Shown here: positions 22,644-32,873 of the stretch, in pieces | How the letters are laid out: each line of letters starts with the position of its first letter | How positions within the stretch are numbered: position 1 is the stretch's first letter | DNA from: Mesodorylaimus sp. YZB2_4 | Lineage: Eukaryota > Nematoda > Enoplea > Dorylaimida > Dorylaimidae | Assembly (NCBI GenBank): GCA_030248295.1 | Contig: JASANH010000908.1 | Span: 558,001 to 622,000 of the forward strand | Length of the DNA: 64,000 bases | Direction of reading: 5' to 3' | Translations under genes and position numbers: made by a program | The notes under the pieces: generated by a model | Told to the model about the DNA's origin: nothing | The model's database searches: none | What the model saw: only the letters and a program-made list of their open reading frames with translations

Positions 22644-23689
22644 GCTCGCACCCTAAGTCTATGCACGTGAATCCACACGGCAACTTTCCCAAGCTACTGA
22701 TCGAATTCGCTCAAGAGCACCAACCCAGGTCCTCAACATATTCGCAAATGAGAGTGAACTTCGTCTCCAGCGTACCCAATCCAGGTAACGCAAACTAATG
22801 CGAACTTCGTCTCCAGAGCACGCATAGGCACATAAACAAATTCTAGACGTGCATCTCCAGTGCAACCAATCGAGGAAGCACAAACAGCCCGAAAGTCTCA
22901 AGTCCGTTTCCCAGTACCAATCCACGAAGTACAAACGGAACGAAGCTGCCCAAAATATCGCCGTCCCAATCCAGGGACAAGCTACTGTCCTACGAGACTA
23001 TACCAAAATCAACCCGAGTTACAAGTCTACTCAACAATCCACCACTCTTCTCCCCCGACTCTTCGTGCTCCTGCCAAGCTCGCCAGAAATGTCACGTTGC
23101 TCCTGACGTGACCGCGTGTGGAGAAGAGCAATCTCGAGACCAACCGAACTAGACGAGCATTATATTACGGTTTTTTTCCGTACATCACACAGGTCGCCTG
23201 CTCTGGCCGTAGCCCTGGTGAAGGCTCCTTTATACTGGCCACCGAGCTCTCTGTGACTGCGCGCTCAGGACAGAGTTCTCTGCCACTCTGTCACCGAGAG
23301 GGCGTTTATACTGCCTACAGAGTCCCTGATCCAGAGCGCACTGTCCTGCATTTTCAGAAACTGGGACTCTGTCCCTGCGTTTAGAGAGGCGCTGTCCCAG
23401 AGAGGCGCTAGAGAGACGAAAACATTTTCTGCTCTTTGCTCAAAGAGGCGAGGCGCGGCGCAAACCATTCGGAAACGGGGGCTTTATGCAGGACAGAGAT
23501 CCTACACGATTAGAAATACACGAAAACAGATCGATGTGATTGTGAACCATATGCACAATTGCTTTGCTGTAGTGCTTTCGATCGATAAGAGTGGGGTTAT
23601 CTGAAAATATTGATACGGCCGAGTTAAAAAAAATCATGAAAGAATCGTATAAGAATGACCGATCGATTAATGCCCGATCACTCGGCGAA

Positions 23690-23945
23690 TGACTGACTGA
23701 TGAGTCCGCTGTTTGATATGATCGATACGATGAGCTTATCTGATCGATATGATCGGCTAATGGATCAATCGATGAATCATATTATTAAATAAATCAAACA
23801 ACAGATTGAATGATCGATCACCCGATCAATCAATCAATCGATCAATCGATCGATTGATATAAATGATCAGATCGATCATATTGACTGATCAAATGGTCAC
23901 AGTGATCAATCAAATACTCGAGTTGACACAACATGATCAATAAAT
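23690..23945. repeat. GATC/ATCGAT-rich low-complexity block
   Basis: The words GATCGAT, ATCAATC and GATCA recur throughout, producing overlapping direct and inverted repeats. It could be a decayed satellite. No gene is present. Confidence 0.7.
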
Positions 23946-24403
23946 CACACATAGCCAATGATGTGAGGATCATAGAGTGAGCTCTTTGGAAGCGAAAAAC
24001 TAGGCTCAGAAAATGAGGAAATACGGGTCAAAATCGCCCTCAAACCGAAACTTTGACTTCATTTTCGGATTCAGCGATAAAAACTGCATCGGTTACCACT
24101 CTGTTCAAAATTTTAGAGACGATCGTCGATTTTTAGAATCGATAAAAACGAGTCCCTGTGTTTTTGCACAAACTTTGACTTTTTGTGCAGAAACGCAGGG
24201 ACAGAGCGCGCATGGACACCGATCGGGGACTCAGTACGGGCGCCTAGTCCTGGTCGCTTTTATGCTCATTTTCCTAATTTTGGTGCATTTATACTGGTCC
24301 CCGAGTTTTCAGAGTCCAGTGAAGTCTGGGACATAGTACAGTAATCCTCGAACATGAAAATCTGGGACCATTCCAAGCGGTGCGCCGCTCTGTCACAGAG
24401 AAC

Positions 24404-24441
24404 CATGGATATACTATAACCATGGTTATAGTATATCCATG
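24404..24441. repeat. Perfect 38-bp palindrome
   Basis: The 19-bp arm CATGGATATACTATAACCA is followed immediately by its exact reverse complement, with no spacer. Flanks (CAGAGAAC... and ...GCAGAGAACT) belong to the surrounding module. Confidence 0.95.
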
Positions 24442-24889
24442 CAGAGAACTCGGTGGCCAGTATAAATGAGCCTTGAGCAAGCCTTAAACGCACACTGCAC
24501 CTATATGTATGATACTTGCGCGGGAGACACAAACTCAACTGTGACACCAGCATAAAAGTGGACGGCTCAAATGACTAGTAAAACAATTTGTTCGAGAATT
24601 TGCTACTTGTAAATCAAATTTTATCATAACATTTTTCTCGATATACACCAGTTGATCGCCCTGCTTCAAATTTTAGGCATGGGTGCAAAACATGCATGAG
24701 CAAACGAAAGTACATGACTGCTGATGGCATATTGACAGCTTCAAGAGATGATTTACGCACTGCGGATCGTAGGCGTGATTAGGTAGCCAGGGTGTCTTTT
24801 ATGGATGACCCACTCGGAGGCGACCAAGGCTGACCAAGACCACCTCGTAGGGGTATGTATTCAGACAGCTCTGTACGATCGATCCATGC

Positions 24890-25072
24890 CATTGCGCGTG
24901 GCATGGTGGGTCAGTTGTCTGCCTCTCACATCAGAGGTTCATTTACAGGCGAACGTTCGACTCGCAACCTTGTTAAATTATTTGGTAAAGACTGTATGTT
25001 TCGTAGCTTTTGAGCGCGCATATCTGCTATTGGTGATGTGGTAAATTCTGTGCATGAACATGAGCGTGAATG
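24890..25072 (+). mobile_element. tRNA-derived SINE, second copy
   Basis: This copy shares the A-box region (GCATGGTGGGTCAGTTGTCTGCCTCTCACA), the B box (GAACGTTCGACTCGCAA), the body (TGAGCGCGCA...TTGGTGATG.GGTAAA) and the degenerate ATGAAC tail with the SINE at 17822-18000. It is more diverged. Confidence 0.65.
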
Positions 25073-25927
25073 GATCCAGTAAAGCAGTCACCCTTGAATG
25101 AGTTGTCATGCTCCTGTGCCGATACTCCATCATGCGCGTGCTGTTCACCACGTTTGATGAGTAAACGGTTTAATGCACTTTCAATCTTTGTATGTTCATC
25201 CTGTGTCTCCGGCTCCTAGAGTGCATGTATTTGCTTGTGCGATGAGTAAAATATAAGTGAGTTTAGCATAGTGCTAGAACAGTGACTTTGCATCTTCCGT
25301 CATCGGTCGTACAACAGGCGCGTTGAGGTGTGATTTATTGTCCCGTCGTGGTTGCTGTTTTTAACATTTCATTCCAAACTTTTGATTTTTGTGGTCAAAG
25401 CAAACTTGTGCATGCAGTTTCGCACAAAAGACGGGTGTTTGTGCAGAAAAGCTGCACAGCAAATGCATAGAACAGTTATCCCCCCGTTTTGCTGACTGGA
25501 CCTTTGTACTCCTATCCAGCCTTGATTGTACAGCATTCTGTACAGTATGTTTTAAACCTTGAGATGACCGACCACAGCACGTAATGTAAAGGGATACCCA
25601 AAGGGTTAAAGTAACGCGGGATGTGATTGTTTGAATAGGGTTCGAATCCCGCTGCTCTAAGATTAAAATTTTGAAGCTTTTTCTACTCTTCCTCAAGTTT
25701 TTCTGTTTTTCTGTGACTTATCAGGAGATAGGCACTGCATCGACCACTATCTAGCATGCTTCCTGCTAGACTTTTGAGCTTGGCGCCATTTTGGTGTAAG
25801 CAGTCGGTACTTATCGATCATTTACATACCGGCTGATTCATAGCAGCACGCCCTAGTAAAATTGTTTTCTTCGAAAGTTTCAAAACTCTGAAAGAAGTAG
25901 TATCTTTCATCATCAGAATTTTCGAAA
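25073..25927. other. Intergenic stretch upstream of LRR gene
   Basis: An isolated tRNA-like T-arm (GGGTTCGAATCCC, 25637-25649) has no matching 5' half, so no tRNA gene is called. A candidate splice acceptor (TTTCATCATCAG) lies shortly before the LRR start codon. Nothing else is supported. Confidence 0.5.
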
Positions 25928-27610
25928 ATGGTAAAATCTTTGGACAATCTTTGCTTGGATTCACTTTGCCATCATTTCGATCTATTTGCCTCGTCGAATC
26001 GCCGATTAGATTTGCCACCCGTCTTGGCCGAACGATTGCTTCATCGATTGATCAATCATGATTATCTTCACGGCCATCTTCTCCCCGCAATCACCTACAA
26101 TCTACTCCCGCCTCGATTATCTCGATTAGAAATCTACGGAAGTCAAATGATCAATGACGCGTTTTTGTCACAACTCGGCCGTGCCTGCACTAATCTAACT
26201 CGTATTCGATTAATTCGGTGTCCGAAATTGACCGATGATGGATTGTGCGAATTATTAATTAACCAAACCCGCTTAGAAGATTTAGAATTGCGTTGGCTTC
26301 CTACAATTGATGGACGATGTTTGTCTCGATTTTACACAAGTTTTGATGCCGATAACACCGATTCTACAACATCGACTCACCATTCACCATATTTTCTGAA
26401 ATCTCTTTCCTTAAAAGGCTGCTCCAGTATTTTGCCAGAAAATGTGTACTTATGCGTTCAACGGAATCGATCGATAGAAAATTTAAATTTCCGCGGTATG
26501 CGAAAAATAAATGGCGAATGGACGAGGAAAATTGTATCGACTTTGGCTGATCATCTTTTCGATTTAAATTTATCCGAATGTGTGAATATCGATGACGATG
26601 GTTTATACGCCTTAGCTGAACATTGTCCAAATCTAAGATCTCTATCCTTAATGGAATGTATGAACGTGAGCGAAGCCGGTCTCCGTGCTTTATTACGTTA
26701 TTGTACCAAATTACAAAATATCGATTTGGCATTTTGTCGTCGTTGGGGCACTGGATTAACTTATGATTTATTTCGAGATATTCCATCATCGATTGTGTCC
26801 CTTTGTTTGTCCGGAATTCAAGCCGAGTTTACAATCGAACAATTCGTATCGACTTTAGATTCATTATCGAATCTAACTCATTTAATTTTGTCCGGTTTTG
26901 GATTATTAAACGATACTTGTTTAGAAAAAATTTTATGCACGATTGGTAATCGTCTAGAAACTTTAGATTTGAGTGGTAGTTTTGGTCGATTAACGGATGA
27001 TGGTCTCGAACACATATCTACTTATTGCGTCGGTTTACGAAAATTGGGTTTGGGTTTATTGACAAATATTACCGGCCGAACTTTACTTCCGATTTTTATC
27101 GATCACGAACGAGCTGAACGTTTAGAAACATTAATTTTCGCAAATTGCCTTATCCTCGATCCATTCGTCTTGACTGCGATAGCAGAGAATTGTCGAAATC
27201 TACTCTGGTTGGATATTTCTGGTGTTCAACAAGTGGACGATAGATTCATGCAAGTATTATCCGAATATTCATCTTCCAAACTACGACGCCTTTTTGCCAA
27301 AGCCATCAATAAAATTACTGATCAAAGTATTTGCGCATTAGCTAGTAAAGCAACGAATTTGCAATGTCTATGTTTATCGGGTAATTCGAATTTGACCGAT
27401 CGATCTGTTCTGGCATTGGCCGGCCATTGTCACGAGCTTCAAGAATTATATTTAAGTGGTTGTGCAATGATTTCTGGTGCGTGCGTTCAGTATTTGCAAG
27501 ATCGGTGCATCGGACGTTTGGTCGTGTATCATTTGGTGCCAACCACGGGCGCCCTTCGAGCTACGGTCATTGCCAAAAATTTAGACACTGGTGAATATGT
27601 TCGTGTGTGA
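25928..27610 (+). CDS. Leucine-rich-repeat protein (AMN1/FBXL-type)
   Basis: A single intronless frame of 560 residues. About a dozen cysteine-containing LRRs of the AMN1/F-box-LRR class run from residue about 75 to 530. The repeat theme is C.NL..L.L..C..ITD.GL..L, for example LTRIRLIRCPKLTDDGLCEL and NLRSLSLMECMNVSEAGLRA. The first 60 residues (SLCHHFDLF...LPPVLAERLLHRLI) are helical and do not read as a canonical F-box. A BC-box/Cul2-type or divergent F-box substrate receptor is possible. Such proteins normally present substrates to cullin ubiquitin ligases, but here that role is an inference from the repeat class. The ATG at 25928 opens the frame just after an AG-rich acceptor-like site. 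Confidence 0.8.
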   Translation: MVKSLDNLCLDSLCHHFDLFASSNRRLDLPPVLAERLLHRLINHDYLHGHLLPAITYNLLPPRLSRLEIYGSQMINDAFLSQLGRACTNLTRIRLIRCPKLTDDGLCELLINQTRLEDLELRWLPTIDGRCLSRFYTSFDADNTDSTTSTHHSPYFLKSLSLKGCSSILPENVYLCVQRNRSIENLNFRGMRKINGEWTRKIVSTLADHLFDLNLSECVNIDDDGLYALAEHCPNLRSLSLMECMNVSEAGLRALLRYCTKLQNIDLAFCRRWGTGLTYDLFRDIPSSIVSLCLSGIQAEFTIEQFVSTLDSLSNLTHLILSGFGLLNDTCLEKILCTIGNRLETLDLSGSFGRLTDDGLEHISTYCVGLRKLGLGLLTNITGRTLLPIFIDHERAERLETLIFANCLILDPFVLTAIAENCRNLLWLDISGVQQVDDRFMQVLSEYSSSKLRRLFAKAINKITDQSICALASKATNLQCLCLSGNSNLTDRSVLALAGHCHELQELYLSGCAMISGACVQYLQDRCIGRLVVYHLVPTTGALRATVIAKNLDTGEYVRV

Positions 27611-27849
27611 AACTGGGAGTCAGTGGACAGGCATCTGGACTTTGCCCATTTGTGTGATGTGAACATTGTCAGATGATGGATGGGGCTTCTGTGATACCAG
27701 TTTGTCTTATATCCCCAATTTGTGCATTGATAATTGATAAAGATATTCCGCGAAATATGTTAGCTTGATGCTGTACTGTATGTCAGCGTTATCTTATCTA
27801 CTGTTTGGGTAGGGTGTACCTGATCTCAAGCTGTGTCTTCTTTGCAGAT

Positions 27850-30284
27850 ATGGCTCAACGTGGCGATATTTTCTCATTATGGCGTCAACAACACGAGCAA
27901 CTGAAATCGACGGACAGTCTTCCAAGCAGTGATCCAGCTCGTCTGCGTTCTGTGGTCGCCACGGACGCGGACGTATATCAGCTATTATATCACTGGCCGA
28001 GACAAAGTGATCGTTCAATATTCGCTCTGGGATTGGCTGGGCAATTAGCAACGACTGTGACCACGGCTAGTGTGATTAGCCACACAGTTCGGAAACGATT
28101 CTTTCTTTCTGGCAATGTGGCCGCAGCTATGAGCGTTTATGGCGCGGCTGCTTTCAGCTCCGCGTTTGTCCTGTTAGCTAATGATCGGATTACTGTCCAG
28201 AATTTGTTCTACGTTACGAGTGCTCACGGTCCAACGTGCTTTACTTGCGTTCAGGTAAGATTTGATGTGGGATTAGTGTCGGACCAGCATCGACCGATTC
28301 GCCGACCCAGGGGGTGGATCGGTTCCGATCCGACTGCTGGATCGGCAACTAAAATTTTTCGTGCTTTCTCTGCTGGAAAATGATAAAGTGTTGCATGCTA
28401 TGATGAGGAAGTCCTGTTCTATCTCTAAAATAAGCATCCCGCTGTAGGCGATGATCATGTCTCCCGTGTCTCTGGAGTGGTCTGATAGAGAGTGACAGCG
28501 AAGAAACAGGGCAGGTTGGAGAGAACTCAGTGCCAAACACGTCATTTCCACCAATCTTGTATTTTCTGACGCAGATTGGATCGGGATCGGGATCCAGGCC
28601 TTGGGTCAGATCAGTCGATGCTGGAATTGGGGCCATAACAGTATGAAGTTACATGCGATTGAACTTTCTTTGACTGCCCCTCCCCTGTGGTGTGTAATCA
28701 TGCTAGACCCTTCAGTTCCATGCCTGGGTGAATACATGTATTCAGGCCTGAAAAGTTATCTGCTAGTTTAGGTAGCTGAGTGGTTTTGGCCTTGATCGTC
28801 GAGTTAGGTAGGACAAGATTGCATATAGGCCTCGTGTAACTAAGCCTGGTAGGCGTAGGAGGGAGGCGGCCGACCGAAGCCGGCGGGACAAAAACTCCGA
28901 CTGGAGCAGGATAGTCTTGCGACTATACCTACGGCTGAAACATCAACCCGAGAGGTTGACGTTTCCCAGCCAGGGGAGAGTATCGATTACTATCTCCCAC
29001 TCGCCATGGCCTACCAGGCGGGGGGTTACACTCGCATAGATCATAGCGGCCCCCGGGCACTGCAGGTCAGTCCCGGGGAGGATAGAGTTCCATTTTAGCG
29101 TTAGAGCGGACTTGGAGTTGGTGGGTTCGTGACTGGGATCTTGGACTCGAGACCCAAACTTGGCCCAACTCTAGGGGGGTGCCTGATTAAAATACTGGCC
29201 AATTTTTCCAAAACTGGGCAGAAACAAAATGGCCTTTTGGCCGGCCACAGATTCGTGGACTTTGTCTCGCCAAGTAAAAATTTTGACCTGATTTTGACAT
29301 GATTTTTTGTGCTTATCGTTAGTACTGTAGTAAGTACCCGATGAGTGTATGGTGACGCAAAAGTCAATGTTTTTCACCCCTCTCTACGGAAGTACACATG
29401 AAAACGTGTTGCTTGGACGATATTGCCCGTATCTCCCCAGCCCTTGGTCCCGGAGTGGTCTATGATGTAGATACATCAAGATGACCACAAGCTATCGAAT
29501 GCTTTTTCGAAGGCTTACCTTTCGGGATATATTCCCGCCCAAAGTGAAATTTCAAAATTTTCCGAATAACGAGATAGAAAAACGAAACCCCCAGTGAAAA
29601 ATTTCTCCATATTTGCCCTTTGGTACCCGCTTTCAGAAAACATTAGTGTTTGACTCGCCATCCCTGATGGCCCCTGATGAAAAATATAATCCTGATCATC
29701 CATTCCAAGAAACCTTTTGTCGTTGGCTGCTAAATGGTTTGAAATTCCTCACTCGTTCGGAAGATAATGAATTGTGATTGAGAAAAAACCCAGGCGAAAA
29801 TGCGTAAAAAGAGAAGCTCCTAATACAAATTTTTGCAAAATTTTTAAATAAACTAATGGCGGGAGAAACTAATTCAGGAAACTAATGCGTGATTCGCTCA
29901 TTTTTTTAGATAAAACAAGCTGCGGCGAACCTTGTTTGCGGCGTAGCTGCCCCTGCTCTGTTGGTCATACCCGAAAGTATGTACCACGCGGCTCGTGATC
30001 CATCTTACGGCGCTCAAGTCCCCAAAGCCTCTGAATTCAGACGCGTCGCAGCATTTGTGGCGGAGAAGTACAAAGGCACGGTTATGCGGCGACTCGGTTG
30101 GATGGGCGTCATCAATGTGATGGCCACTTTTTTATGCACTTATCTCGAGATGACTGCTATTTCACGAGTCACAATTTTGTCTGAAGATGATCCATCGTTG
30201 TTAAGAAACATACCCGCCACGGCTAACACCCCTTCACGGATTCAACGATGGTTGAAATCACTTCTGGATGATTCGTCCGCCTAG
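27850..30284 (+). CDS. TMEM126-like membrane protein
   Basis: Two exons, 27850-28254 and 29910-30284, join in phase 0 to 259 residues. Hydrophobic segments lie in the middle of exon 1 (ALGLAGQLATTVTTASVI and SVYGAAAFSSAFVLLA) and twice in exon 2. The junction region (CFTCVQ|IKQAAANLVCGVAAPALL) matches the TMEM126 pattern of a CxxC followed by a glycine-rich helix and a short P-x-x-x-AAR motif. TMEM126A/B sit in the mitochondrial inner membrane and help assemble complex I, so that location is inferred here. A TTCTTTGCAG acceptor lies two bases before the ATG. The 1,655-bp intron is far longer than its neighbours because repeats have entered it. Family assignment is moderate. Confidence 0.65.
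28284..28624. mobile_element. MITE, CCAGCATCGAC-terminus family, copy 1
   Basis: The ends are inverted (CCAGCATCGACCGATTC and GATCAGTCGATGCTGG). The interior matches 56719-57047 in opposite orientation, for example GGATCGG.TCCGATC, AAAATTTTTCG.GC and CAGGTTGG.GA. It lies in the TMEM126-like intron. No coding capacity. Target duplication not evident. Confidence 0.7.
28841..29045 (+). repeat. Dispersed repeat family B, copy 1
   Basis: It matches 40781-40965 closely along its length: GGCGTAGGAGGGAGG, GGCCGACCGAAG, GTCTTGCGACTATACC, CGGCTGAAACATCAACCC, and CTCCCA(C/T)TCGCCA. It sits within the TMEM126-like intron. Confidence 0.8.
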
Positions 30285-30592
30285 ATTGGATTTGTTATTG
30301 GTTTGATGTCATTTACTTATTTGCTGTTTCGACCCCCAGAAGAGAAGCGTAGTAAATTGTTCGAGCAGACTGGTAAGTAGAATATCACACAGAAATATGC
30401 ACCGCACTGCAAAGATTAAAACTAACAATCAAATTATGACTTTGTTCTTTTTCGCCTAAATCTCGACAAAAAAATCTCTGAAATCGAATTCTCTCGGGAC
30501 TTTTTTAAATTGCTGCAGATCTAATTTTTTGAACAGGACAGAATGGCAAGAAAAAGAAATCTCGAGCCTAAGATTGAAAGAATTGTTTTGGT
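30285..30592. other. Short convergent intergenic gap
   Basis: This gap of about 300 bp separates the plus-strand TMEM126-like gene from the minus-strand GT31 gene, so it holds both 3' ends. No feature beyond AT-rich UTR-like sequence. Confidence 0.5.
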
Positions 30593-31780
30593 TTAGTAGA
30601 TGGGCGAAATTTGGCAATAATCTCGTCGCGATGCCCATCGTCGTCTCATTTCTTCGTCATCCTCGTAGGCTCCGGATGCAACGGCACCGTTCTCGTGACA
30701 CGATAACGTATCGAATTTGGTTTGGTATGTGAATGCGCGTGGATGATTGTAACGAGGAATTCGATTGTTTAATGCTTCGGCTATGAATCCAGTCACGAAT
30801 ACATCATCTAATGGCCAATATCGAAAGAGAATATCACGCGTTTCGAATGAGATTTGTAAATTTAATAAAGCATCAGTATCTTGTGACCAGATTTTCAAAG
30901 CTTTCTCGACGAATTTCATCGACAAAACGTAACTAAACCCGAAACAATAACGAGGTATGAAACAAGCGTTCTCGTGGTCGCTTCGTCGTAAACTTTGATA
31001 AACCGCTTGAGGTAAACACGTCTTCGATGTCGGCCATCGTGTAACACAATCGTAGGCTCGACAATAGCCAGCGATCAATTCATCGTTAGCACCCGTAGCA
31101 TGACCTCCTTTCAGTTGAAACAAAAAACGAAGCAAATTAGAATAATCCAAAACCACATCGCTGTCAGCACGAACGATGTAACTGGCCTGAGGGCATTTCT
31201 TTTGCGTCCACGTAAGGACAGATCGAATTTTTAATGTGATATTATAATATGCGTCTTCCACATTGGACAATTGGAGAATATCGTGATATTTGAAAGATTC
31301 TTCCCTCACTTTTTGTTCTATGGCTTCTTTCGACTCGCGATTTGACCCTGAACTAATCGATAATGGAGATCCGATGACGAATATAAATTTCGTTAATAAT
31401 CGCTTGTTATCGATCGATCGACCATCAACGAACTGTTGGGCCCATGTTTCTCGAATCGTATCTCTGCGTTCGAATCTAGAGATATGCACCGGGACGAATA
31501 CGACTATTTGCAGAGTCCACCGATCGGTGATATCGAGACTATCGCACGATGTTGGTTCAGCACTGTAATCAATCGATTCAATATCGGAGAAATTTTTAGG
31601 CCAATAATGCTCCGTTGGACAGGAAGTAAATCGGAAGAATAAATTATGTAAGAAAAAACAATAAACGACGACAATTACGTAACGAAGAACCCATGCAATG
31701 ATTGTGCACAAAATAATCCATTTCCAAGACAACGATTTTCGAGAATTCATCCATACGAATCGTTTTAATCGCTGAAACAT
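30593..31780 (-). CDS. GT31 beta-1,3-galactosyltransferase-like glycosyltransferase
   Basis: An intronless frame of 395 residues is a type II Golgi enzyme: a short cytoplasmic tail, a signal anchor at about residues 20-48 (WIILCTIIAWVLRYVIVVVY), a stem, and a catalytic domain. Diagnostic GT31 motifs are RRDTIRETWAQQF, a DxD-type metal site (RADSDVV), YCFGFSYVLS and PLDDVFVTGF. GT31 enzymes move galactose or GlcNAc from UDP-sugars onto glycoprotein or glycolipid acceptors in the Golgi. Nematodes have many such genes. The donor and acceptor cannot be read from sequence. The DSD site is a conservative variant of the usual DDD. Confidence 0.9.
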   Translation of the reverse strand: MFQRLKRFVWMNSRKSLSWKWIILCTIIAWVLRYVIVVVYCFFLHNLFFRFTSCPTEHYWPKNFSDIESIDYSAEPTSCDSLDITDRWTLQIVVFVPVHISRFERRDTIRETWAQQFVDGRSIDNKRLLTKFIFVIGSPLSISSGSNRESKEAIEQKVREESFKYHDILQLSNVEDAYYNITLKIRSVLTWTQKKCPQASYIVRADSDVVLDYSNLLRFLFQLKGGHATGANDELIAGYCRAYDCVTRWPTSKTCLPQAVYQSLRRSDHENACFIPRYCFGFSYVLSMKFVEKALKIWSQDTDALLNLQISFETRDILFRYWPLDDVFVTGFIAEALNNRIPRYNHPRAFTYQTKFDTLSCHENGAVASGAYEDDEEMRRRWASRRDYCQISPIY

Positions 31781-32873
31781 TTGAAATCATCGGATGATTG
31801 ACTTCAGACGAGATGCCAGGAAGTGTCGAGATTAAGAAAATTAAGTTAGCATCGTTGCACAGCAACAGCGAATAACAAACGTCTTTTCTTCACTACGTAA
31901 CTGTTGATCGATTGAGACTGGCAGCTTCGGTTTGCTTCGACAACGCCTGTCAATAAATGGAAGCTCTTTCAGCTATACAGTTGGCCTACTCCAAAGCACG
32001 ACATGCTACGTCCCTTGCAAGCGAGCACGAGCAGCCGGAGTCGGAAGGATCGGAAAGCGTAGATCATTAAATTAACACTACTCCCGCTCCATAGCAGACA
32101 GTGTACAGACCTCAAGTAGAGGGAATTCGAATTCGACTGTTTCAAGAGCGTGATGTCAGTGTTCATTAGGGCTACTCAATTCTATATAAATCGGGAAATA
32201 AGAAGTTCTTGTTGACTCCTGGCTGCTGGGCAACGACGCTCATAGACTTCAGTTCGCTCTTTGCCTTACACTGCGCACCCTCCCTCATTCTTATCGCTTG
32301 CTCCTCCCACTGGTGTACATTTTGCAGGCTTACTGTTCAGTACCACTAAGAGCGAGATAAGGATCGAGGCCGCCGTCAGTATGATTCATGTAACAGCTGG
32401 CAGGGTAGGTGTTACTATGAAGATAGAAGCTGGACCCTACACTTACTGTACGTTAGAATTTTATGCTCTATAAAATCATTGAACGTTGCTTTTGATTCTC
32501 ATACCTTATGATGAATACAGGACATGGGACAGACTCCTGCACTTGATTTTTTTTATTTCTTCAATTTCTTTGCAGACATTTATTGTGTATTCATTCTGTG
32601 TCTGGGGTCCCTGAGTGCGCACAGGCGCTTGGCTACCAGTAAAATTGGTTGGGATTGGATTGGACTTGTGGTGTAAACTGAACACAAAACAATATTTGCG
32701 ACGAGAGCGAGCGAAAGGAGAGCGTTTCCAGTCATGTAGTAAACATTAGCCTCGTCGAAGTGTAAAGTAGCTTGCATAATAGCACGGTTCCACTGCCAGT
32801 CGTCAAGTCTGGTGTCGTGGAGCGCGGTTGGGTCGTCGATCAGCTCCAGTCTCGCTCGCCGTCGTGCACTGCA
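31781..32873. other. Divergent intergenic region
   Basis: This separates the divergent GT31 and KLHL10-like genes, so both promoters are expected. A SINE-body fragment (TGAGTGCGCACAGGCGCTTGG) lies at 32610-32632. No core promoter element is certain. Confidence 0.5.

Larger units (their letters stand above)
21060..23195 (-). mobile_element. Internally deleted LTR retrotransposon (gag-protease remnant)
   Basis: On the minus strand, an LTR-like segment (about 23091 to about 23190) is followed by gag-like frames and an aspartic protease, then ends. The same sequence of about 48 bp (TCACGTTGCTCCTGACGTGA, continuing to CAATCTCGAGA) occurs at 23092-23139 and 21062-21110, so both ends carry the same LTR terminus. 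At the left it is fused directly to protease coding sequence at a TCTCGAGATCTCGAGA junction. No reverse transcriptase, RNase H or integrase remains. On the minus strand the LTR end is followed by a possible primer site beginning TGGCGAGC. The whole structure is a non-autonomous deletion derivative. Confidence 0.75.
23196..24560. repeat. Composite repeat block with TTTATACTGG modules
   Basis: The module TTTATACTGGCCACCGAG followed by CTCTCTG occurs at 23229 (plus) and about 24470 (minus). Variants are at 23305 and 24288 (plus). They alternate with GGGACTCTGTCCCTG-like pieces near 23360 and 24170-24200. The block looks like two inverted copies of one small element with secondary insertions. No protein is encoded. 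Confidence 0.55.

Noticed and set aside
23690..23945. CRISPR-like array from the repetitive GATC words
   Set aside because: Repeats are overlapping and irregular, with no unique spacers of constant length, and the DNA is eukaryotic.
25620..25662. tRNA gene suggested by GGGTTCGAATCCC
   Set aside because: Only the T-arm is visible. No 5' acceptor strand, D-arm or anticodon arm pairs with it at the right spacing.
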